A stretch of DNA of 64,000 nucleotides from Lewinellaceae bacterium (lineage in GTDB: Bacteria > Bacteroidota > Bacteroidia > Chitinophagales > Saprospiraceae): NCBI GenBank assembly GCA_020636255.1, contig JACJYE010000005.1:124001-188000 (forward strand), written 5' to 3'. How positions within the stretch are numbered: position 1 is the stretch's first letter; the number at the start of each line of letters is the position of its first letter. Of the stretch, positions 26,878-37,002 are shown one piece after another. The position numbers were made by a program, and so were the translations under genes. The notes beneath the pieces were generated by a model, which was not told the origin of the DNA, made no database searches, and saw nothing but the letters and a program-made list of their open reading frames with translations.

Positions 26878-28434
26878 TTACCATTCTTCTCCTTCGTCGG
26901 GCGTGTCGGCCAGCTCGAAGCCTTCCTGTTCTTCGAAGTGGGAGGCAGGCAGGCCCTCGGCGCCATGGGCCAGCTGTTTCAGGGGGCGCAGCATGGCCAT
27001 CAGCAGCAGCCCGGCGGCCAGGCAGCCGGCTGTAATACCTGTAAATACCGGCAGCTCGCCTGCCTTTTGGGCCAGCTCGCCCAGCATGCCTGCAAGCTTG
27101 TTGCCCAGGCCGGTGGCCGCGAAGTAAAAGCCCATCATAAAGGAGACATAACGCGCCGGCGACAGGCGGGTGATGAAGGAAAGGGCTACCGGAGAAGCGC
27201 ACAGCTCACCTAGGGTATGCAGCAGGTAGGCCAGCACCAGCCAGAACATGGCCGATTCGCCGCGGTTTTCAAACTGGGCCGATGCGCCGGCCATCAGCAG
27301 GAAACCCAGGCCCATGATGATGGTGCCCACCGCCATTTTGAAGAGGGCAAAAGATTCTCGGCCCCGCCTTCTCCACCACAACCAGAACAGCCCCACCGGG
27401 GCGCCAAAAAGGATGATGTAAAGCGGGTTGAGCGACTGGAACCAGGGCGCCGGCACTTCGAAGCCGCCCCACATGCGCGCTGTCTTTTGCTGCGCATAAA
27501 GGTTCAGCAGGCCGCCGGCCTGCTCGAAAGCTCCCCAGAACAGAATGATCAGCCCGAATGTGAGGAATGCCAGCAGCAGCCGGTCGCGTTCGGCCTGGTT
27601 GGCGTTGCGGTAAAAAACGATGCCGATGGCGATGGCCAGCCCGATAAAAGGCGATAACAGCCCGTAACCTACCTGCCCCTGCCCGATGAGCCACAGGCCA
27701 AATAACAGGCTGATACCTGCTACTGCGAGCGGCGTGCGATGCTGATAAACCTGGCGAAGTGTGCCCGACTCTGCCTGCAGCATCTGCCGGTTGGGCGCCT
27801 CGCCGATGCCCTTCAGATGTTTCTGCCCGGCAATGAACACCAGTTGCCCCGCCAGCATCCCTATGCCGGCAAGGCCGAAACCCAGGTGCCAGCCAAAGCG
27901 CACACCTACCCAGCCGACCAGCAGAGAGGCCAGCAGTGCGCCGATGTTGATGCCGGTATAGAATAGGGTGAAGCCCACATCGCGCTGGTCGTCGCCCGCA
28001 CGGTACAGGCCTCCGACCATGGGGGCGATGTTCGGCTTCAAAGCACCCACGCCCAGGATGATCAGCGACAGGCCGGTATAAAATGCCCAGGCTGGTGGAA
28101 AGGCCAGCAGCAAATGCCCTACACAAAGCAGCCCCCCACCCAGCATCACGCTGCGCTTCTGCCCAAGCCAGCGGTCGGCCAGCAGGCCGCCGGGAATGGC
28201 GGCCAGATAAACCAGCATGGTGTACCAGCCGTACAGGGCCAGCGCTTCAGTATTGCCCCAGCCCAGGCCGGCATTGCCGCCGGCAACAGGCGCAACCAGA
28301 AACAACACCAGGATGCCCCGCATACCGAAGTAGGAAAAACGCTCCCACAATTCCGTGAAAAAGAGGAAGAAAAGCCCGACAGGATGCCCCAACCACCGGG
28401 GGCCGTCGTAGTCGAATGTCGCCGTTTTGGCCAT
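26878..28434 (-). CDS. Proton-dependent oligopeptide transporter, POT family (first of two)
   Basis: A 518-residue peptide symporter paralogous to the gene behind it. It has the POT motif ELWERFSYFGMRGILVLF and LIILGVGALKPNIAPMVGG followed by FTLFYTGINIGALLASLL. Its C-terminus ends in an acidic cytoplasmic tail (LADTPDEGEEW). The start is ATG (complement of 28432-28434); a TTG five codons upstream is less likely. Sequences differ clearly from the second copy, so this is not a recent duplication and substrate range may differ. The gene is divergent from ruvA with 125 bp between the starts. Confidence 0.94.
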   Translation of the reverse strand: MAKTATFDYDGPRWLGHPVGLFFLFFTELWERFSYFGMRGILVLFLVAPVAGGNAGLGWGNTEALALYGWYTMLVYLAAIPGGLLADRWLGQKRSVMLGGGLLCVGHLLLAFPPAWAFYTGLSLIILGVGALKPNIAPMVGGLYRAGDDQRDVGFTLFYTGINIGALLASLLVGWVGVRFGWHLGFGLAGIGMLAGQLVFIAGQKHLKGIGEAPNRQMLQAESGTLRQVYQHRTPLAVAGISLLFGLWLIGQGQVGYGLLSPFIGLAIAIGIVFYRNANQAERDRLLLAFLTFGLIILFWGAFEQAGGLLNLYAQQKTARMWGGFEVPAPWFQSLNPLYIILFGAPVGLFWLWWRRRGRESFALFKMAVGTIIMGLGFLLMAGASAQFENRGESAMFWLVLAYLLHTLGELCASPVALSFITRLSPARYVSFMMGFYFAATGLGNKLAGMLGELAQKAGELPVFTGITAGCLAAGLLLMAMLRPLKQLAHGAEGLPASHFEEQEGFELADTPDEGEEW

Positions 28435-28559
28435 AGCGTGCGGTTTCAATTCTCCAAAGCCGCTTAAATATAGGAAGCTTTGGGGAACTTTGAGCCATTC
28501 TTCGGTTATGCTTCGTTATTCCCCTCCATCTTCTTACCTTCGTGGACATTTTAAGATCC

Positions 28560-29150
28560 ATGATCACTTACATTAAGGGAAACATTACACACAAAAGCCC
28601 CACTTTTATCGTGGTGGAAGCAGGAGGCATCGGCTATCATATCAATATCAGCCTGTTTACCTATGCGCAGGTCGAGAAACTGGAAACGGTCAAAATACTG
28701 ACCCACCTGCACATCAAGGAAGATGCGCATACGCTTTACGGCTTCGCCGATGCTGCCGAGCGCAGCCTCTTCGTGCACCTCATTTCAGTATCCGGCATAG
28801 GCCCCAACACCGGGCAGCTCATCCTCTCGGCCATGAACCCCGATGAACTGCGTGCGAATATCATCGGGGAAAACGTAGCAGCGCTGCAACGTATCAAAGG
28901 CGTGGGCCCCAAAACCGCCAAACGCATCATCCTCGACCTGAAAGACAAAATGATGAAGGATAGCGGCGGGGAGATGCCAGCCCTGGCCCCACAGGACAAT
29001 ACGATGCGGGAAGAGGCGTTATCAGCATTGGTAGCATTGCAATTCAATCGTATACAGGCCCAGAAGGCACTGAACAAAGTGCTCAGGGATAAACCCGGAT
29101 TAGTTAGTGTTGAAGAATTGATCAAACTGGCGCTGAAAGAATTGTCGTAA
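28560..29150 (+). CDS. ruvA: Holliday junction branch-migration protein RuvA
   Basis: DNA-binding subunit of the RuvAB motor that moves Holliday junctions during recombination and repair. The 196-residue length is usual. Domain I is an OB fold (MITYIKGNITHKSPTFIVVEAGGIGYHINI), domain II has two helix-hairpin-helix motifs (FVHLISVSGIGPNTGQLIL and LQRIKGVGPKTAKRIILDLKDK), and domain III is the C-terminal RuvB-binding helix bundle (REEALSALVALQFNRIQAQKALNKVL). The GTG start six codons upstream is rejected because family members begin with MI(T/A)YIKG. TACCTTCG at 28535-28542 may be the -7 element. ruvB is not adjacent. Confidence 0.96.
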   Translation: MITYIKGNITHKSPTFIVVEAGGIGYHINISLFTYAQVEKLETVKILTHLHIKEDAHTLYGFADAAERSLFVHLISVSGIGPNTGQLILSAMNPDELRANIIGENVAALQRIKGVGPKTAKRIILDLKDKMMKDSGGEMPALAPQDNTMREEALSALVALQFNRIQAQKALNKVLRDKPGLVSVEELIKLALKELS

Positions 29151-29502
29151 TGCTGTACTATCCAGCCTGATTTTTCAGGTTGGGCCCGATTCCTGGGCCC
29201 GCCTGTGTAACAAATCCCAAAATGGTGCAGTAAAACTAGCGGTAAGCGCTTAGCTTTGCGCCTTTTGCTTCCCCATGGCCAGGATGTGTTAAAATCCGGC
29301 CGAAAAACAGAAAGGCCCGGATACCGGCGTTTTAGGGAGGTAAGAATGGAAACAGGAATTACTAAAACATAAGGAATGCTTTGAAAATCAGTAGGTTGTC
29401 CTGCAATGTTCCGGCTCGCGGCGCACTTGCAGGCGCCGGCGCCGAAGGCAATGCGGCATTGCCCCCCTGCCGGATGCTACTGGAATCCCATGTTAATTTG
29501 CT
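29151..29502. other. 352-bp intergenic region upstream of sprA
   Basis: No gene is seen. A small GC-rich hairpin follows ruvA (CCTGA/TCAGG and GGGCCC...GGGCCC, about 29167-29202). TAGCTTTG at 29251-29258 matches TAnnTTTG and could start a leader of about 240 nt. A hairpin GGCAATG/CATTGCC lies at about 29446-29462. The rest is featureless. Confidence 0.45.
29251..29258 (+). promoter_or_regulatory. Putative -7 element of sprA
   Basis: TAGCTTTG fits the Bacteroidota consensus TAnnTTTG. It lies 245 bp before the sprA ATG; no TTTG was found at -33. Confidence 0.33.
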
Positions 29503-32500
29503 ATGAGTAGAATACTTTTACCCTTCAGCTTATTGCTCGGAATTGCAACGTCAGCCCTAATTGCCCGGAGTTACGTCTCTTTCCCCGAGCGGCCTATGGC
29601 CAGGCCCGCAGTTCAGGCCAGCCCCGATACCATTCCGGATATCCAGGAACGCTTTGGCGATTATCTGACCAATCCCAGCCAGAACCCCTTCGACCTCGAT
29701 GACCCCAGCATCATCGACCAAAATGTGGAATATGACCCCGCCACCGGACAGTACATCATCTCCGAGCGCATCGGGGACGACTACTACCGGCCTCCCACCT
29801 ACATGTCCTTCCAGGAATACCTCGACTTCCGCCAGAAACAGGAAGAACGGGCCTATTTCAACCAGCTGTCAGGCGTCAGCACCGGCGCAGGCGTCAGCGC
29901 ACTGGACCCCATCGCCAAGATCGATGTGCAGAACAGCCTGCTCGACCGCCTCTTCGGCGGCACCGCCGTCGACATCCGGCCCCAGGGCAATATCGACCTG
30001 ACCTTCGGGGTGGATTTCTCGCGCGTCGAAAACCCCATCCTCACGGAAAGGCAGCGCCTGCAGGGGGGCTTCGACTTCGACATGAACATCAATATGAACG
30101 TCACGGGTAAGATCGGCGAAAAGCTGACCCTGACCACCAATTACAATACCAACGCCACCTTCAATTTCGACAACCAGATCAAACTCGATTACAATACCGA
30201 TAACTTCGAAGGTGGTGAGGACAATATCCTGCAGAAGATCGAGGCCGGCAACGTGAGCCTGCCACTGCGGGGAACCCTCATCCAGGGCGGGCAAAGCCTT
30301 TTCGGCCTGAAAACGGAGCTGAAGTTCGGCCACCTGCGCCTGACAGCTATCGCCTCCCAACAGAAATCCCAGCAGGAAAATATCCAGGTGGAAGGCGGCG
30401 CCCAGGTGCAGAAATTCGAAGTGCGCGCCGATGAGTACGACGAAAACCGCCACTTCTTCCTCACCTTCTACAACCGCGACAATTTCGAGCGCGCCCTGAT
30501 CAACCTGCCGCAGATCAACTCGCTCTTTAAGGTCAAAAAACTGGAGGTCTGGATCACCAACGACCGCAACGAGGTGACCGACGTGCGCGATATCGTCGCC
30601 CTGGCCGACCTCGGCGAACCCCTGCAACTGGTCAGCCCCGACAAGATCGAGGTGAACCCCAACTGGAACCGCCGCGACCTGCGCGACAATAAACTGCTGC
30701 CCGATAACGCCGCCAACGACCTCTACAGCCGCATCCTGGCAAAAGGAGAAGGGGTGCGCGACATCGACAAGGCCGTCGCGTCTCTGCAGTCGGAATTCGG
30801 CTTGCAACAAGCGCGCGACTTTGAAAAAGTGAGCGCCCGCAAGCTGCGCGAATCGGAATATACCTTCCATCCGGAACTGGGCTTTATCTCCGTCAACATC
30901 AACGTGCAGCCCGACCAGGTGCTCGGCGTTTCCTTCGAATACGAGTACAACGGCAATATCTATAGGGTAGGGGAGATGTCGATCAACAATGGAACGGTAG
31001 GCACCGATACCATGGACCTGACGCCCAAGGTGCTCTTCGTAAAAATGCTGAAAAGCACCACCCAGCGCACCGACGTACCCACCTGGGACCTGATGATGAA
31101 AAACGTCTATTCCATCGGCGCTTTCCAGGTCAACCAGCAGGACTTCCGCCTCGACATCTTTTACGATGACCCCGGCGCCGGCCAGAAACGCTTCCTGCCG
31201 GAAACCAATATCGCCGGCCGGCCGCTGCTGCGCGTCTTCAACCTCGACAACCTCAACACTCAGGGCGACCCGACCCCCGACGGTATCTTCGACTTCGTGC
31301 CCGGGGTGACCATCAACCCGCGCAACGGGCGTATCATGTTCCCCGTGCTGGAGCCGTTCGGCTCCGCCCTCGGACGCCTGATCGACGACGACCTGTTGCG
31401 GCGAAAATACGTCTACGATTCCCTCTACCAGACAACGCTCTTCCTGGCCCAGGAGGCGGCGGAACAAAACCGCTTCATCATTCGAGGAGAATACAAGTCG
31501 AGCGTGTCATCGGAAATATCGCTTGGCGCGTTCAACATCCCGCAGGGCTCTGTGCGGGTTTCAGCCGGCGGGCAATCCCTCATCGAGGGCAAGGACTACG
31601 AGGTGGACTACAGCATCGGCAAGGTGCGCATCCTCAACGACGCTATCCTGCAGTCGGGCGTGCCGGTCAACGTGTCGTTTGAAGATAATACGCTGTTCGG
31701 GTTCCAGACCAAGACCATGGTGGGCCTTAGGGCGGATTACGAGCTGGACAAGAACTTCAATATCGGCGCCACCTACCTGCAGCTTTTTGAGCGCCCATTC
31801 ACCCAGAAGGTGAACGTGGGTGACGACCCCATCAACAACAAGATCTTCGGCGTTGACCTCAACCTCAGCCGCGAGGCGCCCTGGCTGACCCGCGCAGTGG
31901 ACGCCATCCCCCTGATATCCACCAAAGAGGCCTCGAGCATCAACGTGACCGCCGAGGCGGCGGCGCTGAAACCGGGCCACGCCCGCGCCATCAATCTGAA
32001 CAGCCAGGATAAGGGCGGGGTGGTTTATATCGATGACTTCGAAGGAAGCGGCAGCTCTTTCGACCTGCGCATCCCGACCAACCAGTGGTATCTGGCCAGC
32101 GCGCCGCAGAACGATGAAGCGAACAACAACCCGCTGTTCCCCGAGTCGGCCCTGCTTAACGACCTGCGTTATGGCGCCAACCGAGCCCGCCTCAACTGGT
32201 ACCGCATCGACCCCGGCGCCCGCGGCCCCGGCGATAACGACAACCCCTATACCAGCCAGGTGCCTCAGGTGGAGGTGTTCCCCAACCTGCAGATCACGCC
32301 CGACCAGCTGCCGAACATCCAGACCCTCGACCTGGCCTATTACCCCAGGGAGCGGGGCCCTTACAACTTCGACGTTCCGGAATCGTATCCCGGCTATACC
32401 CGTGGTGTGGAGTTTCTGGGCGACTCGCTGGTACTGCGCGACCCCCAGACCCGCTGGGGGGGCATTATGCGCGAGCTGACGACCAACGACTTCCAGACCG

Positions 32501-35500
32501 CCAACATCGAATTCCTGGAATTCTGGATGCTCAGCCCCTTCCTCGACCCCGAAGACCCCATGAGCCCTTCGCCCGATTACGGCCTGCAGCAGGGCGACCT
32601 GTATATCAACCTGGGTAACGTTTCAGAAGACATCCTGCGCGACTCGCGCATCTTTTTCGAGAACGGCCTGCCCGGCCCGGCCAACCCCGACCGCCGAACC
32701 GACAATACCACCTGGTCGAGGGTGCCGGTATCCCAGCAGATCGTACGGGCTTTCGACAACGACCCCGATACCAGGGAGGTTCAGGACGTAGGCCTCGACG
32801 GCCTGGATAATGCGGCTGAGCGGCAGAAATTTGCCCCTTACCTCAACGCCATCAGCAGCGCCAATGCCAATGCCGGCGCCCGGCTGGCCCAGGACCCCTC
32901 CTATGACGACTTCCGTTATTACCGCGCACCGAGCTTCGGTACAGACGACGGGGTGCTGGCCCGCTACCGCGACTTCAACAACCCGGAAGGCAACTCCCGC
33001 TCCAACCAGGACAATACCGAGCGGCAAACGGCTACCAATATCCCCGATGCGGAGGACCTGAACCGCGACAATACCCTCAATGAGACGGAGTCCTATTTCC
33101 AATACAAGATACCCTTGCGCGTAAACCCGGCGAACCCCCGCGAGCTGGACGTGGAAAAGACACCTTTTATTACCGACCAACGCGTGAGCAACGACGGCCG
33201 CAGAATCTGGTACCGCTTCCGCATTCCCCTGAACGGGCCCGACAAGGTTTCGGTAGGGGGTATCCGTGACTTCCGCTCCATCCGCTTCATGCGTATGTAT
33301 ATGCACGGCTTCCAGGCGCCTGTCGTACTGCGCTTTGCCCGCCTCGAGCTGGTGCGCAACCAATGGCGCCGCTACCGGGGCGACCTGACGGCGCTGGAAG
33401 GCCCCGGCATTCCGGTTTGTAAGTCAGACTCCACCGCCTTTACGGTCGACAACGTCAACATTGAAGAGAACAACGGCCGCCTGCCTTTCAACTACGTGCT
33501 GCCCGACGGCATCCAGCGTGAACAGGCCATCGGCGTATTCAGCGCCCTGCAGAACGAGCAATCGCTGTTGCTCAACGTGCGCGATCTGTGCGATGGCGAC
33601 GAGCGTGCGATCTTTAAGATCATCAACATGGACATGCGGGTGTACGAGCGCTTTAAGATGTTCGTACACGGCGAAGAACTGGACGCCCAGAAAGTGCCCG
33701 AAGACGCCCTGTCTGTATACGTCCGCCTGGGAAGCGACTTCAAGAACAACTATTACGAATACGAGATCCCGCTGACCATGTCGGACCCCGACAACCTGGT
33801 ATCCAACCCCAACAGCAAGGAATACAAGCTGGAGGTCTGGCGGCCTGAGAACAACTTCGACTTTGAGCTGCAGCGGCTCGTCGCACTCAAAGAGCAGCGC
33901 AATAACGATAATGTGTCGCTCAACGCGGAATACGTGCAGGAGATCAACGTCGATGGCGTCATCCACAAGGTCAAGATAAGGGGTAACCCGACCATTGGGC
34001 AGGTCAAAGTGGCCATGGTCGGTATTCGCAACAAGTACGATTTCGACAACGTGCCCTACGATGCGGAGATATGGATCAACGAGATGCGCCTTACGGGCCT
34101 GGATGAGCGTGGCGGCGCAGCAGCTACTGCGCGTGTAGATGCACAGCTGGCTGACTTCGCCTCCCTTACTGCTGCTGCCAACATCAGCACCATTGGTTTT
34201 GGGGCCCTCGACCAGAAAGTACAAGAGCGGCAGCGCGAGCAGATCACGGGTTACGACCTGGCCGCCAATTTCAACCTCGATAAGTTCTTCCCTGAAAACT
34301 GGGGGTTGCGCCTGCCGTTCTATGCGCAGTATTCCAATACGACCCGAACGCCGGAATACGACCCTTACGACCTGGATATCAAACTCAAGGACAAGCTGAA
34401 CCAGACGCCGTCGAAAGCAGAACGGGATTCGTTGCGGGAGCAGTCGCAGGAGGTCTCGACCATCAAGAGCTTCAACTTCACCAATGTGCGAAAGGAGCGA
34501 AGCCCCAACAGCACGGGGCGGCCCATGCCCTGGGATATCTCCAACTTCAGCGCGTCCTATTCGTATACGGAGACGGGATTCCGAGACCCTATCGTCGAGT
34601 TTGACGAAGAAGAAAAACATACCGGGTCGCTCGACTATACCTACAGCCTGCCCACCAACTACATCCAGCCTTTTAAAAAGCTGAAAGGGGAGGCCTTCAA
34701 GCTGATCTCGGAGTTCAACTTCAACCCGCTGCCGAATTCCTTCAGCTTTAGCAGCGTCATGAACCGCGTGTTCCAGACGACCCGATACCGCTTTACCGAT
34801 GTGGACCCGCGCTTTAAGACCTTCTTCAACAAGCGCTTCACCTGGGATCGCGATTACGACCTGCAGTGGGATATTACGCGTTCGCTGAAGTTCAGCTTCA
34901 ATGCGATCAACTCTTCGGTGATCGATGAGCCCGATGAGCTGGCGCTGGTCGAAGCCTATGGTATCGACCGGGCGCGCAAGATCAGGCGGGACAGTATCTG
35001 GCAGAACATCCAGGACTTCGGCCGCCCGAAGAACTACCAGCACAACCTCAGTGTGAGCTATAACCTGCCCTTACGGCACCTGCCTTTCCTGAGTGATTTC
35101 GTGACGGCGAAAGTGCAGTACAGTGGCGGATACAACTGGGCCGCTGCCGCGCTGAATGTCGACAGCCTGGGCAACGTCATCCAGAACAACCAGAACCGTA
35201 CGGGTAACCTCGACCTCAACTTCGAAAAGCTGTACGACAAGGTGCCGTATCTGAAGAAGATCAACAAGGGGAAAACGCCGGCAAGGGGCAACAAGCCGCC
35301 TCCCCGCAACCCGCGCAACAAAAAAGATGACGGCAGCCAGGACGGGCAGGACGACGGCAAGAAAAAGAAAGAGAAGAAGGACCGCGAGCCCAGCGACATC
35401 GAAAGGGTGCTCGTCAGGCCATTGTTGGCCCTGCGCCGCGTCAGGTTCAATTATTCTGAGCAGTTCTCCACTACGGTGCCCGGTTATACCCCGCGTTCGG

Positions 35501-36906
35501 GCATCCTGGGAATGACGGATTTCGATTCGCCGGGCTGGGGCTTTGTCGCCGGCTGGCAACCCAACATCCGCACCCTGAGCGATGACCAGCGTTTCAACCC
35601 CAACGCCGGCAATATCAAAGGCGACTGGTTGAGGGAAAATGCCGAGTGGATCACGCCCAGCGTCTTCCAGAACAGGGAAGTTATTCAGCAATATACCCAG
35701 AACTACGACGCCAGGGCCACCGTGGAGCCTTTCAAAGATTTCCGCATCGACCTGGAACTGACCAAGACGTTCTCTGAGACGTATACGGAGACCTTTAAGG
35801 ATACCTCGCTCATTGACGGCATTACGCAACACGTGCATACGGTGCCCATCCGTATGGGCCAGATGCAGGTGTCCTATTTTGCGTTGAACACCTTCTTCCA
35901 GGATAGCCAGCAGGACATTAAGGACCTTTTCCTGAAGTTCTCGGACAACAGGGTAGTCATTTCCAACCGCCTGGGTGTTGGTGAACACGGCGACGAGAAC
36001 CTGGCGGACAGGGGGTATGCAAAGGGTTATGGCTCCACACAGCAGGATGTACTCCTGCCGGCTTTCATCGCCGCTTATTCCGGCGAAGACGCCAGCTCTG
36101 TGGACCTGGATATTTTCAACACCCTACCCAACCTGAACTGGCGGCTGACCTACAACGGCTTGTCGAGGGTGCCATTCTTCCAGGAGATCTTTACCAACTT
36201 CTCGCTAAGCCACGGCTATAAGTCATCACTGGCAGTCAACAACTTCCGTTCGAGCCTACCCTACCTGGCCACTTTGGCCACCGAGCCGATCGACACGGTG
36301 ACCTTCAACTTCTATCCGCGCCTGGAGATCTCTGATGTGGTCATTCAGGAGGCCTTCTCGCCCCTGATCGCCATCGATGCTACGCTCAAGAACGGCATGT
36401 CGTTCAACGTGGATTACAAGAAATCGCGCCAGCTGGCCCTCAGCACGGTGAACTATCAGCTCAACGAAACCCAGACCAAGGAGATCGTGCTGGGCTTCGG
36501 GTACCTACTGCGCAATGTCGACATTCCTTTCCTTACCGGGAGCAAAAAGAAAAAAGGGAGTAGCCGGAAGAAGGAAGAAGAGGAACAAAAGGATCAGCAG
36601 AACAACCAGCAGAATAACCAGCGGGGCGGCCGGGGGCGTGGCCTGCAGGGCAAAGACATGGATTTCAACTTCAACATGTCGCTGCGCGACGATGTTACCT
36701 ATGCCCACCGCCTCGACGAAGGGATCTTTGAGCCCACCCGGGGCAACTACCAGTTGAGCCTCTCGCCTTCCGCCGAGTATCAGCTCAACCGCCGTTTGTC
36801 CCTGCGCTTGTTCTTTGACTACCGGCGTACAGTGCCAAAAACATCGGCTGGCTTCCCCCGCACGGATACTTCCGGTGGCGTGGTGGTAAGCTTCCAGCTG
36901 AACTAG
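29503..36906 (+). CDS. sprA: T9SS outer-membrane translocon protein SprA (Sov)
   Basis: A 2467-residue outer-membrane barrel that forms the protein-conducting pore of the type IX secretion system, the exit route for the sorting-domain proteins in this window and, in gliding relatives, for adhesins. An N-terminal signal region (about 1-22) is followed by repeated SprA motifs such as NITLTTNYNTNATFNFDNQIKLDY-type beta strands (about 205-235), GVVYIDDFEGSG near 843 and WINEMRLTGLDERGG near 1525. Length agrees with SprA proteins of about 2400 residues. Two strongly charged low-complexity insertions stand out: a Lys/Asp-rich segment at about 1924-1966 and a Lys/Glu/Gln/Arg-rich segment at about 2346-2383, probably exposed loops. 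The gene is monocistronic; a two-hairpin repeat sits behind it. GC is high with strongly GC-rich third positions, which also produces long spurious antisense frames. Confidence 0.96.
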   Translation: MSRILLPFSLLLGIATSALIARSYVSFPERPMARPAVQASPDTIPDIQERFGDYLTNPSQNPFDLDDPSIIDQNVEYDPATGQYIISERIGDDYYRPPTYMSFQEYLDFRQKQEERAYFNQLSGVSTGAGVSALDPIAKIDVQNSLLDRLFGGTAVDIRPQGNIDLTFGVDFSRVENPILTERQRLQGGFDFDMNINMNVTGKIGEKLTLTTNYNTNATFNFDNQIKLDYNTDNFEGGEDNILQKIEAGNVSLPLRGTLIQGGQSLFGLKTELKFGHLRLTAIASQQKSQQENIQVEGGAQVQKFEVRADEYDENRHFFLTFYNRDNFERALINLPQINSLFKVKKLEVWITNDRNEVTDVRDIVALADLGEPLQLVSPDKIEVNPNWNRRDLRDNKLLPDNAANDLYSRILAKGEGVRDIDKAVASLQSEFGLQQARDFEKVSARKLRESEYTFHPELGFISVNINVQPDQVLGVSFEYEYNGNIYRVGEMSINNGTVGTDTMDLTPKVLFVKMLKSTTQRTDVPTWDLMMKNVYSIGAFQVNQQDFRLDIFYDDPGAGQKRFLPETNIAGRPLLRVFNLDNLNTQGDPTPDGIFDFVPGVTINPRNGRIMFPVLEPFGSALGRLIDDDLLRRKYVYDSLYQTTLFLAQEAAEQNRFIIRGEYKSSVSSEISLGAFNIPQGSVRVSAGGQSLIEGKDYEVDYSIGKVRILNDAILQSGVPVNVSFEDNTLFGFQTKTMVGLRADYELDKNFNIGATYLQLFERPFTQKVNVGDDPINNKIFGVDLNLSREAPWLTRAVDAIPLISTKEASSINVTAEAAALKPGHARAINLNSQDKGGVVYIDDFEGSGSSFDLRIPTNQWYLASAPQNDEANNNPLFPESALLNDLRYGANRARLNWYRIDPGARGPGDNDNPYTSQVPQVEVFPNLQITPDQLPNIQTLDLAYYPRERGPYNFDVPESYPGYTRGVEFLGDSLVLRDPQTRWGGIMRELTTNDFQTANIEFLEFWMLSPFLDPEDPMSPSPDYGLQQGDLYINLGNVSEDILRDSRIFFENGLPGPANPDRRTDNTTWSRVPVSQQIVRAFDNDPDTREVQDVGLDGLDNAAERQKFAPYLNAISSANANAGARLAQDPSYDDFRYYRAPSFGTDDGVLARYRDFNNPEGNSRSNQDNTERQTATNIPDAEDLNRDNTLNETESYFQYKIPLRVNPANPRELDVEKTPFITDQRVSNDGRRIWYRFRIPLNGPDKVSVGGIRDFRSIRFMRMYMHGFQAPVVLRFARLELVRNQWRRYRGDLTALEGPGIPVCKSDSTAFTVDNVNIEENNGRLPFNYVLPDGIQREQAIGVFSALQNEQSLLLNVRDLCDGDERAIFKIINMDMRVYERFKMFVHGEELDAQKVPEDALSVYVRLGSDFKNNYYEYEIPLTMSDPDNLVSNPNSKEYKLEVWRPENNFDFELQRLVALKEQRNNDNVSLNAEYVQEINVDGVIHKVKIRGNPTIGQVKVAMVGIRNKYDFDNVPYDAEIWINEMRLTGLDERGGAAATARVDAQLADFASLTAAANISTIGFGALDQKVQERQREQITGYDLAANFNLDKFFPENWGLRLPFYAQYSNTTRTPEYDPYDLDIKLKDKLNQTPSKAERDSLREQSQEVSTIKSFNFTNVRKERSPNSTGRPMPWDISNFSASYSYTETGFRDPIVEFDEEEKHTGSLDYTYSLPTNYIQPFKKLKGEAFKLISEFNFNPLPNSFSFSSVMNRVFQTTRYRFTDVDPRFKTFFNKRFTWDRDYDLQWDITRSLKFSFNAINSSVIDEPDELALVEAYGIDRARKIRRDSIWQNIQDFGRPKNYQHNLSVSYNLPLRHLPFLSDFVTAKVQYSGGYNWAAAALNVDSLGNVIQNNQNRTGNLDLNFEKLYDKVPYLKKINKGKTPARGNKPPPRNPRNKKDDGSQDGQDDGKKKKEKKDREPSDIERVLVRPLLALRRVRFNYSEQFSTTVPGYTPRSGILGMTDFDSPGWGFVAGWQPNIRTLSDDQRFNPNAGNIKGDWLRENAEWITPSVFQNREVIQQYTQNYDARATVEPFKDFRIDLELTKTFSETYTETFKDTSLIDGITQHVHTVPIRMGQMQVSYFALNTFFQDSQQDIKDLFLKFSDNRVVISNRLGVGEHGDENLADRGYAKGYGSTQQDVLLPAFIAAYSGEDASSVDLDIFNTLPNLNWRLTYNGLSRVPFFQEIFTNFSLSHGYKSSLAVNNFRSSLPYLATLATEPIDTVTFNFYPRLEISDVVIQEAFSPLIAIDATLKNGMSFNVDYKKSRQLALSTVNYQLNETQTKEIVLGFGYLLRNVDIPFLTGSKKKKGSSRKKEEEEQKDQQNNQQNNQRGGRGRGLQGKDMDFNFNMSLRDDVTYAHRLDEGIFEPTRGNYQLSLSPSAEYQLNRRLSLRLFFDYRRTVPKTSAGFPRTDTSGGVVVSFQLN

Positions 36907-36929
36907 GAAGCTGCTAAAGTGTGTGCGTA

Positions 36930-36974
36930 CCCACGGGCGTTGCCCGTGGGATGAATGTTTACGCCCGTTGGGCG
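36930..36974. repeat. R4 two-hairpin element downstream of sprA
   Basis: CCCACGGGCGTTGCCCGTGGG (36930-36950) and CGCCCGTTGGGCG (36962-36974), followed by AGATG. The same pair of hairpins forms the 76-bp tandem repeats at 10755-10944, there with the second hairpin in the opposite orientation. It lies between the convergent sprA and alkaline phosphatase genes and might also slow transcription. Confidence 0.7.
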
Positions 36975-37002
36975 AGATGAACTGGGGTTATATGCTCTAT
37001 GC

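Noticed and set aside
25184..28434. Recent tandem duplication of one POT transporter
   Set aside because: The two proteins differ throughout, so an old paralogy is more likely.
29869..31467. Long open frame (over 500 codons) on the strand opposite sprA
   Set aside because: It lies fully inside sprA, has low-complexity Val/Gly/Asp/Gln composition typical of antisense frames in GC-rich third-position genes, and no recognisable domain. The same applies to 33424-35043, 6689-7951 and 8942-9928.
36930..36974. Classical intrinsic terminator of sprA
   Set aside because: Two hairpins but no T run on either strand; assigned to the R4 repeat family instead.
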